DNA from: Polaromonas sp. CF318
GTDB lineage: Bacteria > Pseudomonadota > Gammaproteobacteria > Burkholderiales > Burkholderiaceae_C
Reading direction: 5' to 3'
Length of the DNA: 40,242 bases
Assembly: GCF_000282655.1 (NCBI RefSeq)
Contig: NZ_AKIV01000085.1
Coordinates: 1 to 40,242, forward strand
Shown here: positions 6,584 through 13,391 of the stretch, piece after piece
Layout: each line of letters opens with the position of its first letter
Position numbering within the stretch: the first letter of the stretch is position 1
Translations under genes and position numbers: made by a program
Notes under the pieces: generated by a model
The model's input: the letters and a program-made list of their open reading frames with translations, nothing else
The model's database searches: none
Told to the model about the DNA's origin: nothing

Positions 6584-8416
6584 ATGTCCTATCTCGTCCT
6601 AGCCCGCAAATACCGCCCCAAGAATTTCTCTGAAATGGTGGGGCAGTCGCATGTGGTGCAGGCTCTGGGCAATGCGCTGGCGACGCAGCGCTTGCACCAT
6701 GCTTACCTGTTTACCGGCACGCGGGGCGTGGGCAAGACGACGATTTCGCGCATCCTGGCCAAGTCGCTGAACTGCCTGGGCCCGGACGGGCAGGGCGGTA
6801 TCACGGCCACGCCCTGCGGTGTGTGCCAGGCCTGCACCGACATCGACAGCGGCCGTTTTGTGGACTACACCGAGCTGGATGCGGCGTCCAATCGCGGTGT
6901 CGATGAAATCGCGCAGCTGCTGGAGCAGGCGGTTTACAAACCTGTGGTGGGCCGCTTCAAGGTCTTCATGATCGACGAAGTCCACATGCTCACGAACACG
7001 GCCTTCAACGCCATGCTCAAGACGCTGGAGGAGCCGCCCGAATACCTGAAGTTCGTGCTGGCCACGACCGACCCGCAGAAGGTGCCGGCCACGGTGCTGT
7101 CGCGCTGCCTGCAGTTCAACCTGCGGCCCATGGCGCCCGAGACGGTGCTCGAACATTTGACGCAGGTGCTGGGCGTGGAAAACGTGCCGGCCGAGCCGCA
7201 GGCGCTGCGCCTGCTGGCGCGCGCGGCGCGCGGCTCCATGCGCGACGCGCTCTCGCTGACCGACCAGGCGATTGCCTTTGGCTCGGGCTCGCTCGAGGAA
7301 GCCAGCGTGCGCACTATGCTGGGCAGCGTGGACCGCAGCTATGTGTATCGCCTGCTGGACGCGCTGGCGCGCGGCGACGGCAAGACGGTGGTGGAAACCT
7401 CGGAGGCGCTGCGGCTTAACGGCCTGAGCGCGGCCTCCACGCTGGAGGAAATGACGACGGTGCTGCAGCGTATGGCGGTGCTGCAGGCCGTGCCGGAGAT
7501 GGGCGAGGGCGGCGACGATGCCGACCCGGACATCGCCGAGACGGCGCGGCTGGCGCGCGCGCTGCCGGCCGACGAAACCCAGTTGCTCTACAGCCTGTGC
7601 CTGCATGGCCGCGGCGAGCTGGGCCTGGCGCCCGACGAATACGCGGGCCTGACCATGGTGTTGCTGCGCCTGCTGGCCTTCAAGCCCTCGGCTTCGGCCG
7701 CCCCCAGCCATGCGGGGGGTGCCGCCGAGCCCGGAAAAAAGCCTCAGCCTGAGGTCGCGCGGGCCGCTGCGCCCGCGCCGGCCCCCATGCCTGCGGCTGC
7801 CGCTCCCGCGCCGGCAGCATCGCTTGCGCCGGCTGTTGAAAGAAGGCCGCCTGTGGCGCCTCCAGCGCCCGCCGCGCAGGCCGAGCGCGCGCAGCCCGCA
7901 CCCTATTTCAACGCCAGCGCCCCGGCCATGCCTGAGCCTGCGCAGGCTGCGCCGCCACAGCCGCGCCCGCCAGCCAGCGCGCCTTCCACCACACCCCCTC
8001 CGCTGGTGCCCGTGCCGCTGGGCGAAGCCTGGGGCCAGACGGTCAACCAGCTGGTCGCGGCCGAGGCCGTGGCGGCGCTCACGCGCGAGCTGGGCCTGCA
8101 GTCCGAGCTGCGCAGCCAGGACGGCAGCCTGTGGACGCTGCGCGTGGAGCGCGAATCGCTGAACCAGGCGGCCGCGCGCGAAAAGCTGCAGGCCGCGCTG
8201 CAGACGCATGTGGGCGACCCCGCTCTCAAGCTCGCGGTGGAGGTCGGCCCGGTCACCGACACCCCGGCGCGCCGCAATGGCGCCGCGGCGGCCGAGCGCC
8301 AGCGCGCGGCCGAAGAAATGATCCAGAACGACCCCCTGGTGCAGGACATGATGCGCGACTGGGGGGCGAAAATTGTCCCCGGCAGCATACGGCCGCTCGC
8401 GGCCAAGTCGATATGA
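6584..8416 (+). CDS. dnaX: DNA polymerase III subunits tau and gamma
   Basis: The clamp-loader ATPase of the replicative polymerase. The AAA+ domain opens with MSYLVLARKYRPKNF, followed by Walker A GTRGVGKT (K51), four zinc-binding cysteines (C64, C78, C81, C84), Walker B DEVHM and the SRC sensor region VLSRCLQF. Domain III ends near residue 370. An Ala/Pro-rich linker (about 370-480) then leads to the tau-specific C-terminal domains that bind DnaB and the polymerase core. Length is 610 residues (E. coli 643). The linker contains an in-frame A AAA AAG heptamer at 7735-7741, and a -1 shift there reaches TGA at 7750, predicting a 389-residue gamma form. The ATG at 6584 fits the family N-terminus but has no Shine-Dalgarno sequence. 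It is followed by ybaB and recR, the usual order. Confidence 0.96.
   Translation: MSYLVLARKYRPKNFSEMVGQSHVVQALGNALATQRLHHAYLFTGTRGVGKTTISRILAKSLNCLGPDGQGGITATPCGVCQACTDIDSGRFVDYTELDAASNRGVDEIAQLLEQAVYKPVVGRFKVFMIDEVHMLTNTAFNAMLKTLEEPPEYLKFVLATTDPQKVPATVLSRCLQFNLRPMAPETVLEHLTQVLGVENVPAEPQALRLLARAARGSMRDALSLTDQAIAFGSGSLEEASVRTMLGSVDRSYVYRLLDALARGDGKTVVETSEALRLNGLSAASTLEEMTTVLQRMAVLQAVPEMGEGGDDADPDIAETARLARALPADETQLLYSLCLHGRGELGLAPDEYAGLTMVLLRLLAFKPSASAAPSHAGGAAEPGKKPQPEVARAAAPAPAPMPAAAAPAPAASLAPAVERRPPVAPPAPAAQAERAQPAPYFNASAPAMPEPAQAAPPQPRPPASAPSTTPPPLVPVPLGEAWGQTVNQLVAAEAVAALTRELGLQSELRSQDGSLWTLRVERESLNQAAAREKLQAALQTHVGDPALKLAVEVGPVTDTPARRNGAAAAERQRAAEEMIQNDPLVQDMMRDWGAKIVPGSIRPLAAKSI
7735..7741 (+). 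promoter_or_regulatory. dnaX: Programmed -1 ribosomal frameshift site in dnaX
   Basis: The heptamer A AAA AAG is in the X XXY YYZ phase (GGA AAA AAG are codons 384-386), identical to the E. coli dnaX slippery site. After a -1 slip the codons are GCC TCA GCC TGA, stopping at 7750-7752. Possible stimulators are a G-rich Shine-Dalgarno-like run, GGGGGGTG at 7714-7721, a small hairpin CCTCA-GCC-TGAGG at 7742-7754, and a perfect 8-bp GC stem GCGCGGGC/GCCCGCGC at 7757-7778. Confidence 0.8.
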
Positions 8417-8478
8417 TCAAACCCATGTTCGAGTGACGAAACACAAACCCCGATTCAAAGACTCAGAAGGAAAAATCC

Positions 8479-8802
8479 ATGTTTAACAAAGGACAACTCG
8501 CAGGCCTCATGAAGCAGGCGCAGGCCATGCAGGACAACATCAAGAAAGCCCAGGACGAACTGGCTTTTGTGGAAGTGACGGCCGAGGCCGGCGCGGGCCT
8601 GGTAAAGGTCACCATGACCTGCAAGCACGACGTCAAGCGTATCGAGATTGACCCCAGCCTGCTGGCCGACGACAAGGACATGCTGGAAGACCTGGTGGCC
8701 GCGGCTTTCAACGCTGCCGTGCGCAAGGCCGAGGAAGTCAGCCAGGAAAAAATGGGCAAGCTGACCGCGGGCCTTCCCCCCGGCATGAAATTACCCTTCT
8801 AG
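8479..8802 (+). CDS. ybaB: YbaB/EbfC family nucleoid-associated protein
   Basis: A small DNA-binding protein that forms a dimer with helical tweezers and associates with the nucleoid. The 107-residue length and sequence are typical: an N-terminal [18 protein letters not shown] helix, a central beta region ([18 protein letters not shown]) and a C-terminal helix with [15 protein letters not shown], ending in [10 protein letters not shown] as in most homologues. AGAAGGA lies seven bases before the ATG. It is the middle gene of dnaX-ybaB-recR and is probably cotranscribed with both. A structured repeat separates it from recR, which may alter the relative expression of the two. Confidence 0.95.
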   Translation: MFNKGQLAGLMKQAQAMQDNIKKAQDELAFVEVTAEAGAGLVKVTMTCKHDVKRIEIDPSLLADDKDMLEDLVAAAFNAAVRKAEEVSQEKMGKLTAGLPPGMKLPF

Positions 8803-8820
8803 CTTTGGTCTACGCATTCA

Positions 8821-8912
8821 CAAGCAGGGGCCGCGGGACTGGCTTTGCCAGACCGCAGGCGCAGCGCCCCCTCGGGGGGCAGAGAGCTACACGCAGTGAG
8901 CGAACGTGGGGG
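8821..8912 (+). repeat. Structured intergenic repeat, copy A
   Basis: One of five near-full copies in the window. In this orientation it reads GGGGCCGCGGGACTGGC, then a CTGGC-TTT-GCCAG hairpin, ACCGCAGG, a GCCCCC-TC-GGGGGGC hairpin, a TACACG segment, and ends in CGTGGGGGC. It lies between ybaB and recR and reaches to within seven bases of the recR start, so the recR ribosome-binding region is made from repeat sequence. Confidence 0.85.
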
Positions 8913-8919
8913 CCGGTGT

Positions 8920-9546
8920 ATGGCTGACTCCAATGCTCTTGAAGGCCTGACCCAGGCGCTGCGCAAGCTGCCGGGTGTGGGCGCCAAGTCGGCCGCGCGC
9001 ATGGCTTTTCACCTGCTGCAGCACGACAAGCCGGGCGCCTTACAGATCGCGCGCGCGCTCGAGCATGCGGTGGGCAGCGTGCGGCACTGCAGTCTGTGCA
9101 ACACACTGACCGAGCAGGAGCTCTGCAGCACCTGCGCGAACCCGCAGCGCGACCGCAGCAAGCTCTGCGTGGTCGAGACACCGGCCGACCAGGCGGCGCT
9201 GGAGCGCACGCTGGCCTACAAGGGCCTGTACTTTGTGCTGATGGGCAAGCTGAGCCCGCTGGACGGCATAGGCCCGAATGACATAGGCCTGCAAAAGCTG
9301 TTCGACCGCGTGGTGCCCAAGGATGACCGCGGCGAGGCGCTGCCGCCCGAGTCACGCGAGGTGCAGGAGGTGATCCTGGCGACCAACTTCACGGCCGAGG
9401 GCGAAGCCACGGCGCATGTGATCGCCCAGGCGCTCAAAAGCCGCGGCGTGCAGGTCACGCGCCTGGCGCGCGGCGTGCCGGTGGGCAGCGAACTTGAATA
9501 CGTGGACCTGGGCACGATTGCCCATGCGCTGGTGGACAGGCGCTGA
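8920..9546 (+). CDS. recR: Recombination mediator protein RecR
   Basis: Works with RecO (and RecF) to load RecA on SSB-coated single-stranded DNA. The helix-hairpin-helix region is [20 protein letters not shown]. It is followed by a four-cysteine zinc module (C57, C60, C69, C72) and a TOPRIM domain with CVVETPAD, and the C-terminal [18 protein letters not shown] signature is complete. The ATG at 8920 gives 208 residues and the family-typical start [10 protein letters not shown]. An in-frame start 75 bases upstream would translate repeat sequence and is rejected. The Shine-Dalgarno region is only a G-rich run belonging to repeat copy A. Confidence 0.95.
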   Translation: MADSNALEGLTQALRKLPGVGAKSAARMAFHLLQHDKPGALQIARALEHAVGSVRHCSLCNTLTEQELCSTCANPQRDRSKLCVVETPADQAALERTLAYKGLYFVLMGKLSPLDGIGPNDIGLQKLFDRVVPKDDRGEALPPESREVQEVILATNFTAEGEATAHVIAQALKSRGVQVTRLARGVPVGSELEYVDLGTIAHALVDRR

Positions 9547-9590
9547 GGGGCGCCCGCGACAACACAACAACATACGGAAGGAAAACCAAC

Positions 9591-10004
9591 ATGACATTCG
9601 CACGTTTCACCATTGCCTATTGGTGTGTGCTGATCGCGGCGCTGTTGCCGATCGCCTGCGCGGCGATCGCCAAGTACGGCATGATGAGCACGCCCCGGCG
9701 CGACGGCGGCTTTGACAACCACAACCCGCGCGGCTGGCTGGCCAAGCAGACCGACTGGCGCGGCCGCGCCAACGCGGCGCAGCAGAATACGTTTGAAGCG
9801 CTGCCGTTCTTCTTCGCGGCCGTCATCATCGCGCACATGTTGCAGGCCGCGCAGACGCGGCTGGACATCATGGCGCTGCTGTTCGTCTTTCTACGCATCG
9901 CCTACATCATGATGTACGTGGCCGACCTGGCCAAGGCGCGCTCGGCGGTCTGGGCCGTCGCGCTCTTCATCAACATCCTGATTCTTCTTTCGGCTTACCG
10001 CTGA
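9591..10004 (+). CDS. MAPEG-family integral membrane protein
   Basis: A four-helix inner-membrane protein of the MAPEG family. Eukaryotic members conjugate or isomerise glutathione and eicosanoid substrates; the role of bacterial members is mostly unknown. The 137-residue product has hydrophobic segments at about 5-27, 72-90, 94-112 and 117-135. The cytoplasmic loop after the first helix contains NPRGW and the conserved-looking RANAAQQNTFEALPFF stretch, which in the family carries the Arg and Asn/Gln/Glu residues that contact glutathione. GGAAGGA precedes the ATG. It follows recR by 44 bases but may have its own transcript, ended by the hairpin at 10065-10097. Confidence 0.85.
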   Translation: MTFARFTIAYWCVLIAALLPIACAAIAKYGMMSTPRRDGGFDNHNPRGWLAKQTDWRGRANAAQQNTFEALPFFFAAVIIAHMLQAAQTRLDIMALLFVFLRIAYIMMYVADLAKARSAVWAVALFINILILLSAYR

Positions 10005-10064
10005 AGCAGGGTGCGGCGCGTGCCGTAACCTTTGGTAACCGCAACGCCTCATTTTTGGTAAAAA

Positions 10065-10097
10065 CCCGCACGGGATGATACCGATGCGGGCTTTTTT
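10065..10097 (+). terminator. Intrinsic terminator after the MAPEG gene
   Basis: CCCGCA and TGCGGG form a six-pair stem around a 14-base loop that itself holds a CGG/CCG pair, followed by CTTTTTT. Confidence 0.8.
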
Positions 10098-10141
10098 ACG
10101 TCTCGATAAGCTTCTGCCATCCACAAGAAAAGAGGCTTTGC

Positions 10142-11191
10142 ATGAACCGCCCACCCCTGATTTCCCGCCGCGGCTTTGCCGGCGGCGCCGCGCTGGCCGT
10201 GGCGACGCTGGCAATTCCGTCGCTGCGGGCCCAGCCCAAACTCGAAAAAAGCAAGATCGCGATTGCCGTGGGCGGCAAGGCCGCGTTTTATTACCTGCCG
10301 CTCACGATTTCCGAACAACTGGGCTACTTCAAGGCCGAGGGCCTGGACATAGAGATCAGCGATTTCGCGGGCGGCGCGCGCGCGCTGCAGGCCGTGGTCG
10401 GCGGCTCGGCCGACGTGTGCTCGGGCGCGTTTGAGCACACCATCAACCTGCAGGCCAAGAACCAGATGTTCCAGGCCTTTGTGCTGCAGGGCAGGGCGCC
10501 GCAGATCGCCTTCGGCATCTCGACCAAGAACCTGCCCAACTACAAGTCGCTGACCGACCTCAAGGGCAAAAGAATCGGCGTGTCGGCACCGGGTTCGTCG
10601 ACCAATATGATGGCCAACCTGGTGCTTTCGCGCGCCGGCCTCAAGCCCAGCGACGTGAGTTTTATCGGCGTGGGCACGGCGGCCGGTGCGCTGACCGCGT
10701 TGCGCTCGGGCCAGATCGACGCCATGAGCAACACCGACCCGGTGATGACCATGCTGGAGCAAAAAGGCGAGGTCAAGATCATCAGCGACACGCGCACCCT
10801 TAAAGGCACGACCGAGGTGTTCGGCGGCTCCATGCCGGCGGGCTGCCTCTACGCGCCGCTGGAGTTTGTGCAAAAGCATCCCAACACCTGCCAGGCCATG
10901 GCCAATGCCATCGTGCACGGCCTCAAGTGGCTGCAGACCGCCGGCCCGGGCGACATCATCAAGACCGTGCCCGAGAGCTATCTGCTGGGCGACCGCGCGC
11001 TCTACCTGGCGTCCTTTAACAAGGTGCGCGAGTCGATTTCGCTGGACGGCATCATTCCCGACGACGGCGCGCGCACCGCGCTCAAGGCGCTGGCCAGCTT
11101 CGACCCCAGCATCAGGGCCGACAAGATAGACATCGCCAAGACTTACACCAACGAGTTTGCAAAACGGGCCAAAGATCGATTTAAAGCTTAG
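10142..11191 (+). CDS. ABC transporter substrate-binding protein, NitT/TauT (NMT1-like) type
   Basis: The periplasmic binding protein of a NitT/TauT/Ssu-type importer; the ligand (nitrate, sulfonate, thiamine precursor, aromatic acid or other) cannot be read from the sequence. The N-terminus, MNRPPLISRRGFAGGAALAV, is a twin-arginine signal (S-R9-R10-G-F) with a hydrophobic stretch and a likely AQA-like cleavage region near residue 30, so export is probably through Tat in folded form. The mature part shows the NMT1-like fold hallmarks AAFYYLPLTISEQLGYF and GGSADVCSGAFEH. The length of 349 residues is normal. GAGG lies about seven bases before the ATG. The ATPase and permease genes follow, but a structured repeat separates this gene from them, which could make the binding protein the best-expressed component. 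Confidence 0.87.
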   Translation: MNRPPLISRRGFAGGAALAVATLAIPSLRAQPKLEKSKIAIAVGGKAAFYYLPLTISEQLGYFKAEGLDIEISDFAGGARALQAVVGGSADVCSGAFEHTINLQAKNQMFQAFVLQGRAPQIAFGISTKNLPNYKSLTDLKGKRIGVSAPGSSTNMMANLVLSRAGLKPSDVSFIGVGTAAGALTALRSGQIDAMSNTDPVMTMLEQKGEVKIISDTRTLKGTTEVFGGSMPAGCLYAPLEFVQKHPNTCQAMANAIVHGLKWLQTAGPGDIIKTVPESYLLGDRALYLASFNKVRESISLDGIIPDDGARTALKALASFDPSIRADKIDIAKTYTNEFAKRAKDRFKA

Positions 11192-11290
11192 CCCCCACGG
11201 TCGCTCACTTCGTGTAGCTCCCTGCCCCCCGAGGGGGCCGCTGCGCCTGCGGTCTGGCGAAGCCAGTCCCGCGGCCCCTGCTGGTGAAGA
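11190..11290 (-). repeat. Structured intergenic repeat, copy B
   Basis: Reverse-orientation copy starting within the stop codon of the binding-protein gene. It contains GCCCCCCGAGGGGGC and the CTGGC-GAA-GCCAG hairpin, followed by TCCCGCGGCCCCTGCTGG. It lies inside an ABC transporter operon. Confidence 0.85.
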
Positions 11291-11298
11291 CAACCCGC

Positions 11299-11357
11299 TG
11301 AGGGGCCGCTGCGCCTGCGGCCCGGCGAAGCCGGTTCCGCGGCACCTGCTGGTGAAG
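11299..11357 (-). repeat. Structured intergenic repeat, partial copy B2
   Basis: A tandem, truncated copy immediately after copy B. It keeps GAGGGGCCGCTGCGCC and the second hairpin, here CCGGC-GAA-GCCGG. Relative to copy B one stem pair changed from T-A to C-G on both sides, a compensatory difference. Confidence 0.8.
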
Positions 11358-11433
11358 AGATGGGGCCTCAAGTTTTCATTTCTGCCTTGATCCTGAGCAG
11401 CCTCGCGCAGGCAGCTTGCTGTAAGCTCCCGCC

Positions 11434-12261
11434 ATGCCTGAACCCGATACCGCCTGCGCCCTCGAGCTGATCGACATCAGCTGCACCTTCCGCTCACGCG
11501 ACGATGCGGGCCAGCGTTACACCGCGGTCAGCAACACCACCTTGCGCATCAACGCGGGCGAGTTCGTCTCGGTCGTGGGGCCTACGGGCTGCGGCAAGTC
11601 CACGCTGCTCAATATAGGCGCCGGCCTGCTGGCGGCCTCTTCGGGTGAGGTGAAGGTTTTCGGCGCGCCGCTGGCCGGTATCAACACCCGCGCCGGCTAT
11701 ATGTTCCAGACCGAGGCCTTGATGCCCTGGCGCAGTGCGCTGGCCAATGTGATGATGGGCCTGCAGTACCGCGGGGTTCCGGATGCGGAGGCACGTCGCC
11801 AGGCCCAGGGTTGGCTGGAGCGCGTGGGCCTGGCCGAGTTCGGCGACCGCTACCCGCACCAGCTCTCGGGCGGCATGCGCAAGCGCACGGCGCTGGCCCA
11901 GGTGCTGGCGCTGGATCCAGACATCATCCTGATGGACGAACCCTTTAGCGCGCTGGACATCCAGACCCGCCAGCTCATGGAAAACGAAGTGCTGGCCCTT
12001 TGGGCCGCCAAAAAGAAGGCCGTGCTTTTTATCACCCACGACCTCGACGAGGCCATCGCCATGAGCGACCGCGTGGTCGTGCTGTCGGCCGGCCCGGGCA
12101 CGCATCCCATGGGCGAGTTCGCCATCGACCTGCCGCGCCCGCGCGATGTGGCCGAGGTGCGCCACCATCCGCGCTTTGTGGAACTGCACACGCAGATCTG
12201 GAATGTGCTGCGCGATGAGGTGCTCAAGGGCTATGCGCAGCAATTGAAGAAGGCCGCCTGA
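11434..12261 (+). CDS. ABC transporter ATP-binding protein, NitT/TauT type
   Basis: The cytoplasmic ATPase that drives the importer. Walker A is GPTGCGKST (K55), a Q-loop follows at MFQTEALMPW, the ABC signature is LSGGMRKR, Walker B is IILMDEPFSALD, and the H-loop is FITHDLDEA. Length is 275 residues. The call to the nitrate/sulfonate/taurine subgroup rests on the MPWRSALANV stretch and on the neighbouring binding protein and permease. The ATG at 11434 has no strong Shine-Dalgarno sequence. The permease starts three bases after its stop, so the two are translationally linked. Confidence 0.9.
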   Translation: MPEPDTACALELIDISCTFRSRDDAGQRYTAVSNTTLRINAGEFVSVVGPTGCGKSTLLNIGAGLLAASSGEVKVFGAPLAGINTRAGYMFQTEALMPWRSALANVMMGLQYRGVPDAEARRQAQGWLERVGLAEFGDRYPHQLSGGMRKRTALAQVLALDPDIILMDEPFSALDIQTRQLMENEVLALWAAKKKAVLFITHDLDEAIAMSDRVVVLSAGPGTHPMGEFAIDLPRPRDVAEVRHHPRFVELHTQIWNVLRDEVLKGYAQQLKKAA

Positions 12262-12263
12262 GT

Positions 12264-13103
12264 ATGTGGTCTTCCCTGAAACCTTCCGGAAAAAACCTGC
12301 GCGCCTGGCAGGTCGGCCTGCTGGTCGTCATCCTGCTGGTCTGGCACGCCGCTTCGCGCGACCAGAAGATCGCGTTTTTCCTGGGCGAACCGATCAAGGT
12401 GGCGGGCCGGGTCTGGAGCTGGTTCATGCCTTTCGGCTTCGGCCCCAGTGCATTGTTTCCCGACGGGCTGCCGGGCAATGCCGACATCTATCTGCACCTG
12501 GGCACCACCTTGCTGGAGACCGTGCTGGCCTTTGGCATAGGCACGGTGCTGGGCCTGGCCTGCGGGCTGTGGCTGGCACTGGCGCCCACGGCCAGCGCCA
12601 TCCTGGACCCTTACATCAAGGCGGCCAATTCGATGCCGCGCGTGATCCTGGCACCTATCTTTTCGCTGTGGCTGGGCCTGGGCATCTGGAGCAAGGTGGC
12701 GCTGGCCGTCACGCTGGTGTTCTTTATCGTGTTCTTCAACGTTTACCAGGGCGTGAAGGAGGTCAGCCCGGTGGTGTTGGCCAATGCCCGCATGCTGGGC
12801 GCCAACCAGCGCCAGCTGCTGCGCACCGTGTACCTGCCCAGCGCCACCAGCTGGGTGTTCTCCAGCCTGCACACCTCGGTGGGCCTGGCTTTTGTGGGCG
12901 CGGTGGTGGGTGAATACCTGGGCTCGGCGCGCGGCGTGGGCTACCTGATCCTGCAGGCCGAGGGCACGTTTGACGTCAACACCGTGTTCGCCGGCATCGT
13001 GGTGCTGACGGCCTTCGCGCTGGTGCTCGACGGCATTGTGGGCCGGCTCGAAAAACGCCTCATGAAGTGGCAGCCGCGCAGCGGCGAGACGGAAAAGCTC
13101 TGA
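12264..13103 (+). CDS. ABC transporter permease, NitT/TauT type
   Basis: The inner-membrane channel subunit (BPD_transp_1 family) of the importer. It is 279 residues long with about six hydrophobic segments, the first at about residues 14-30. The EAA loop that docks on the ATPase is seen as NVYQGVKEVSPVVLANARMLGA followed by TVYLPSATSWVF. It ends in a charged, cytoplasmic-looking tail. It is separated from the ATPase gene by two bases and is the last gene of this transporter. Nothing in the sequence identifies the substrate. Confidence 0.9.
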   Translation: MWSSLKPSGKNLRAWQVGLLVVILLVWHAASRDQKIAFFLGEPIKVAGRVWSWFMPFGFGPSALFPDGLPGNADIYLHLGTTLLETVLAFGIGTVLGLACGLWLALAPTASAILDPYIKAANSMPRVILAPIFSLWLGLGIWSKVALAVTLVFFIVFFNVYQGVKEVSPVVLANARMLGANQRQLLRTVYLPSATSWVFSSLHTSVGLAFVGAVVGEYLGSARGVGYLILQAEGTFDVNTVFAGIVVLTAFALVLDGIVGRLEKRLMKWQPRSGETEKL

Positions 13104-13214
13104 CGTAAAACCCTGGCGTTTTCCCCTGTGCCGCAAACTTCCTGCCGTCCTACAGCGCCGGGCGGTGCGCGTCCTTAAAGTCGAGGCCGGACTACTCCTC
13201 CAAGGAAAAACGCC

Positions 13215-13367
13215 ATGAACCTCTCGCTCAGCATAGGGCCGCTGATGTCCCTGATCGCAGGCATCCTGATCCTGATCATCCCGCGCCTGCTCAACTACAT
13301 CGTGGCCATCTACCTGATCGTCATCGGCCTGGTTGGCCTGTTCGGCGTGGGCACGCTCAAGCTTTAG
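13215..13367 (+). CDS. DUF3096 small membrane protein (50 aa)
   Basis: A short gene whose product begins MNLSLSIGPLMSLIAGILIL and ends GVGTLKL. It is almost entirely hydrophobic, with two segments split by a PRLLNY turn, matching the DUF3096 family of small inner-membrane proteins of unknown function. AAGGAAAAA lies just upstream of the ATG. It follows the ABC permease by 111 bases, in which nothing else is recognised, and is convergent with the transglycosylase gene. Automated calling can miss it because of its size. Confidence 0.82.
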   Translation: MNLSLSIGPLMSLIAGILILIIPRLLNYIVAIYLIVIGLVGLFGVGTLKL

Positions 13368-13391
13368 CAGCCGGGGCGTGAAAGCGCGGCC

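Noticed and set aside
6599..8209. Long minus-strand frame opposite dnaX
   Set aside because: Arg/His/Gln-rich shadow of dnaX with no domain.
8845..8919. Extended N-terminus for RecR
   Set aside because: The added 25 residues would be encoded by the intergenic repeat and are not like RecR; the ATG at 8920 fits the family.
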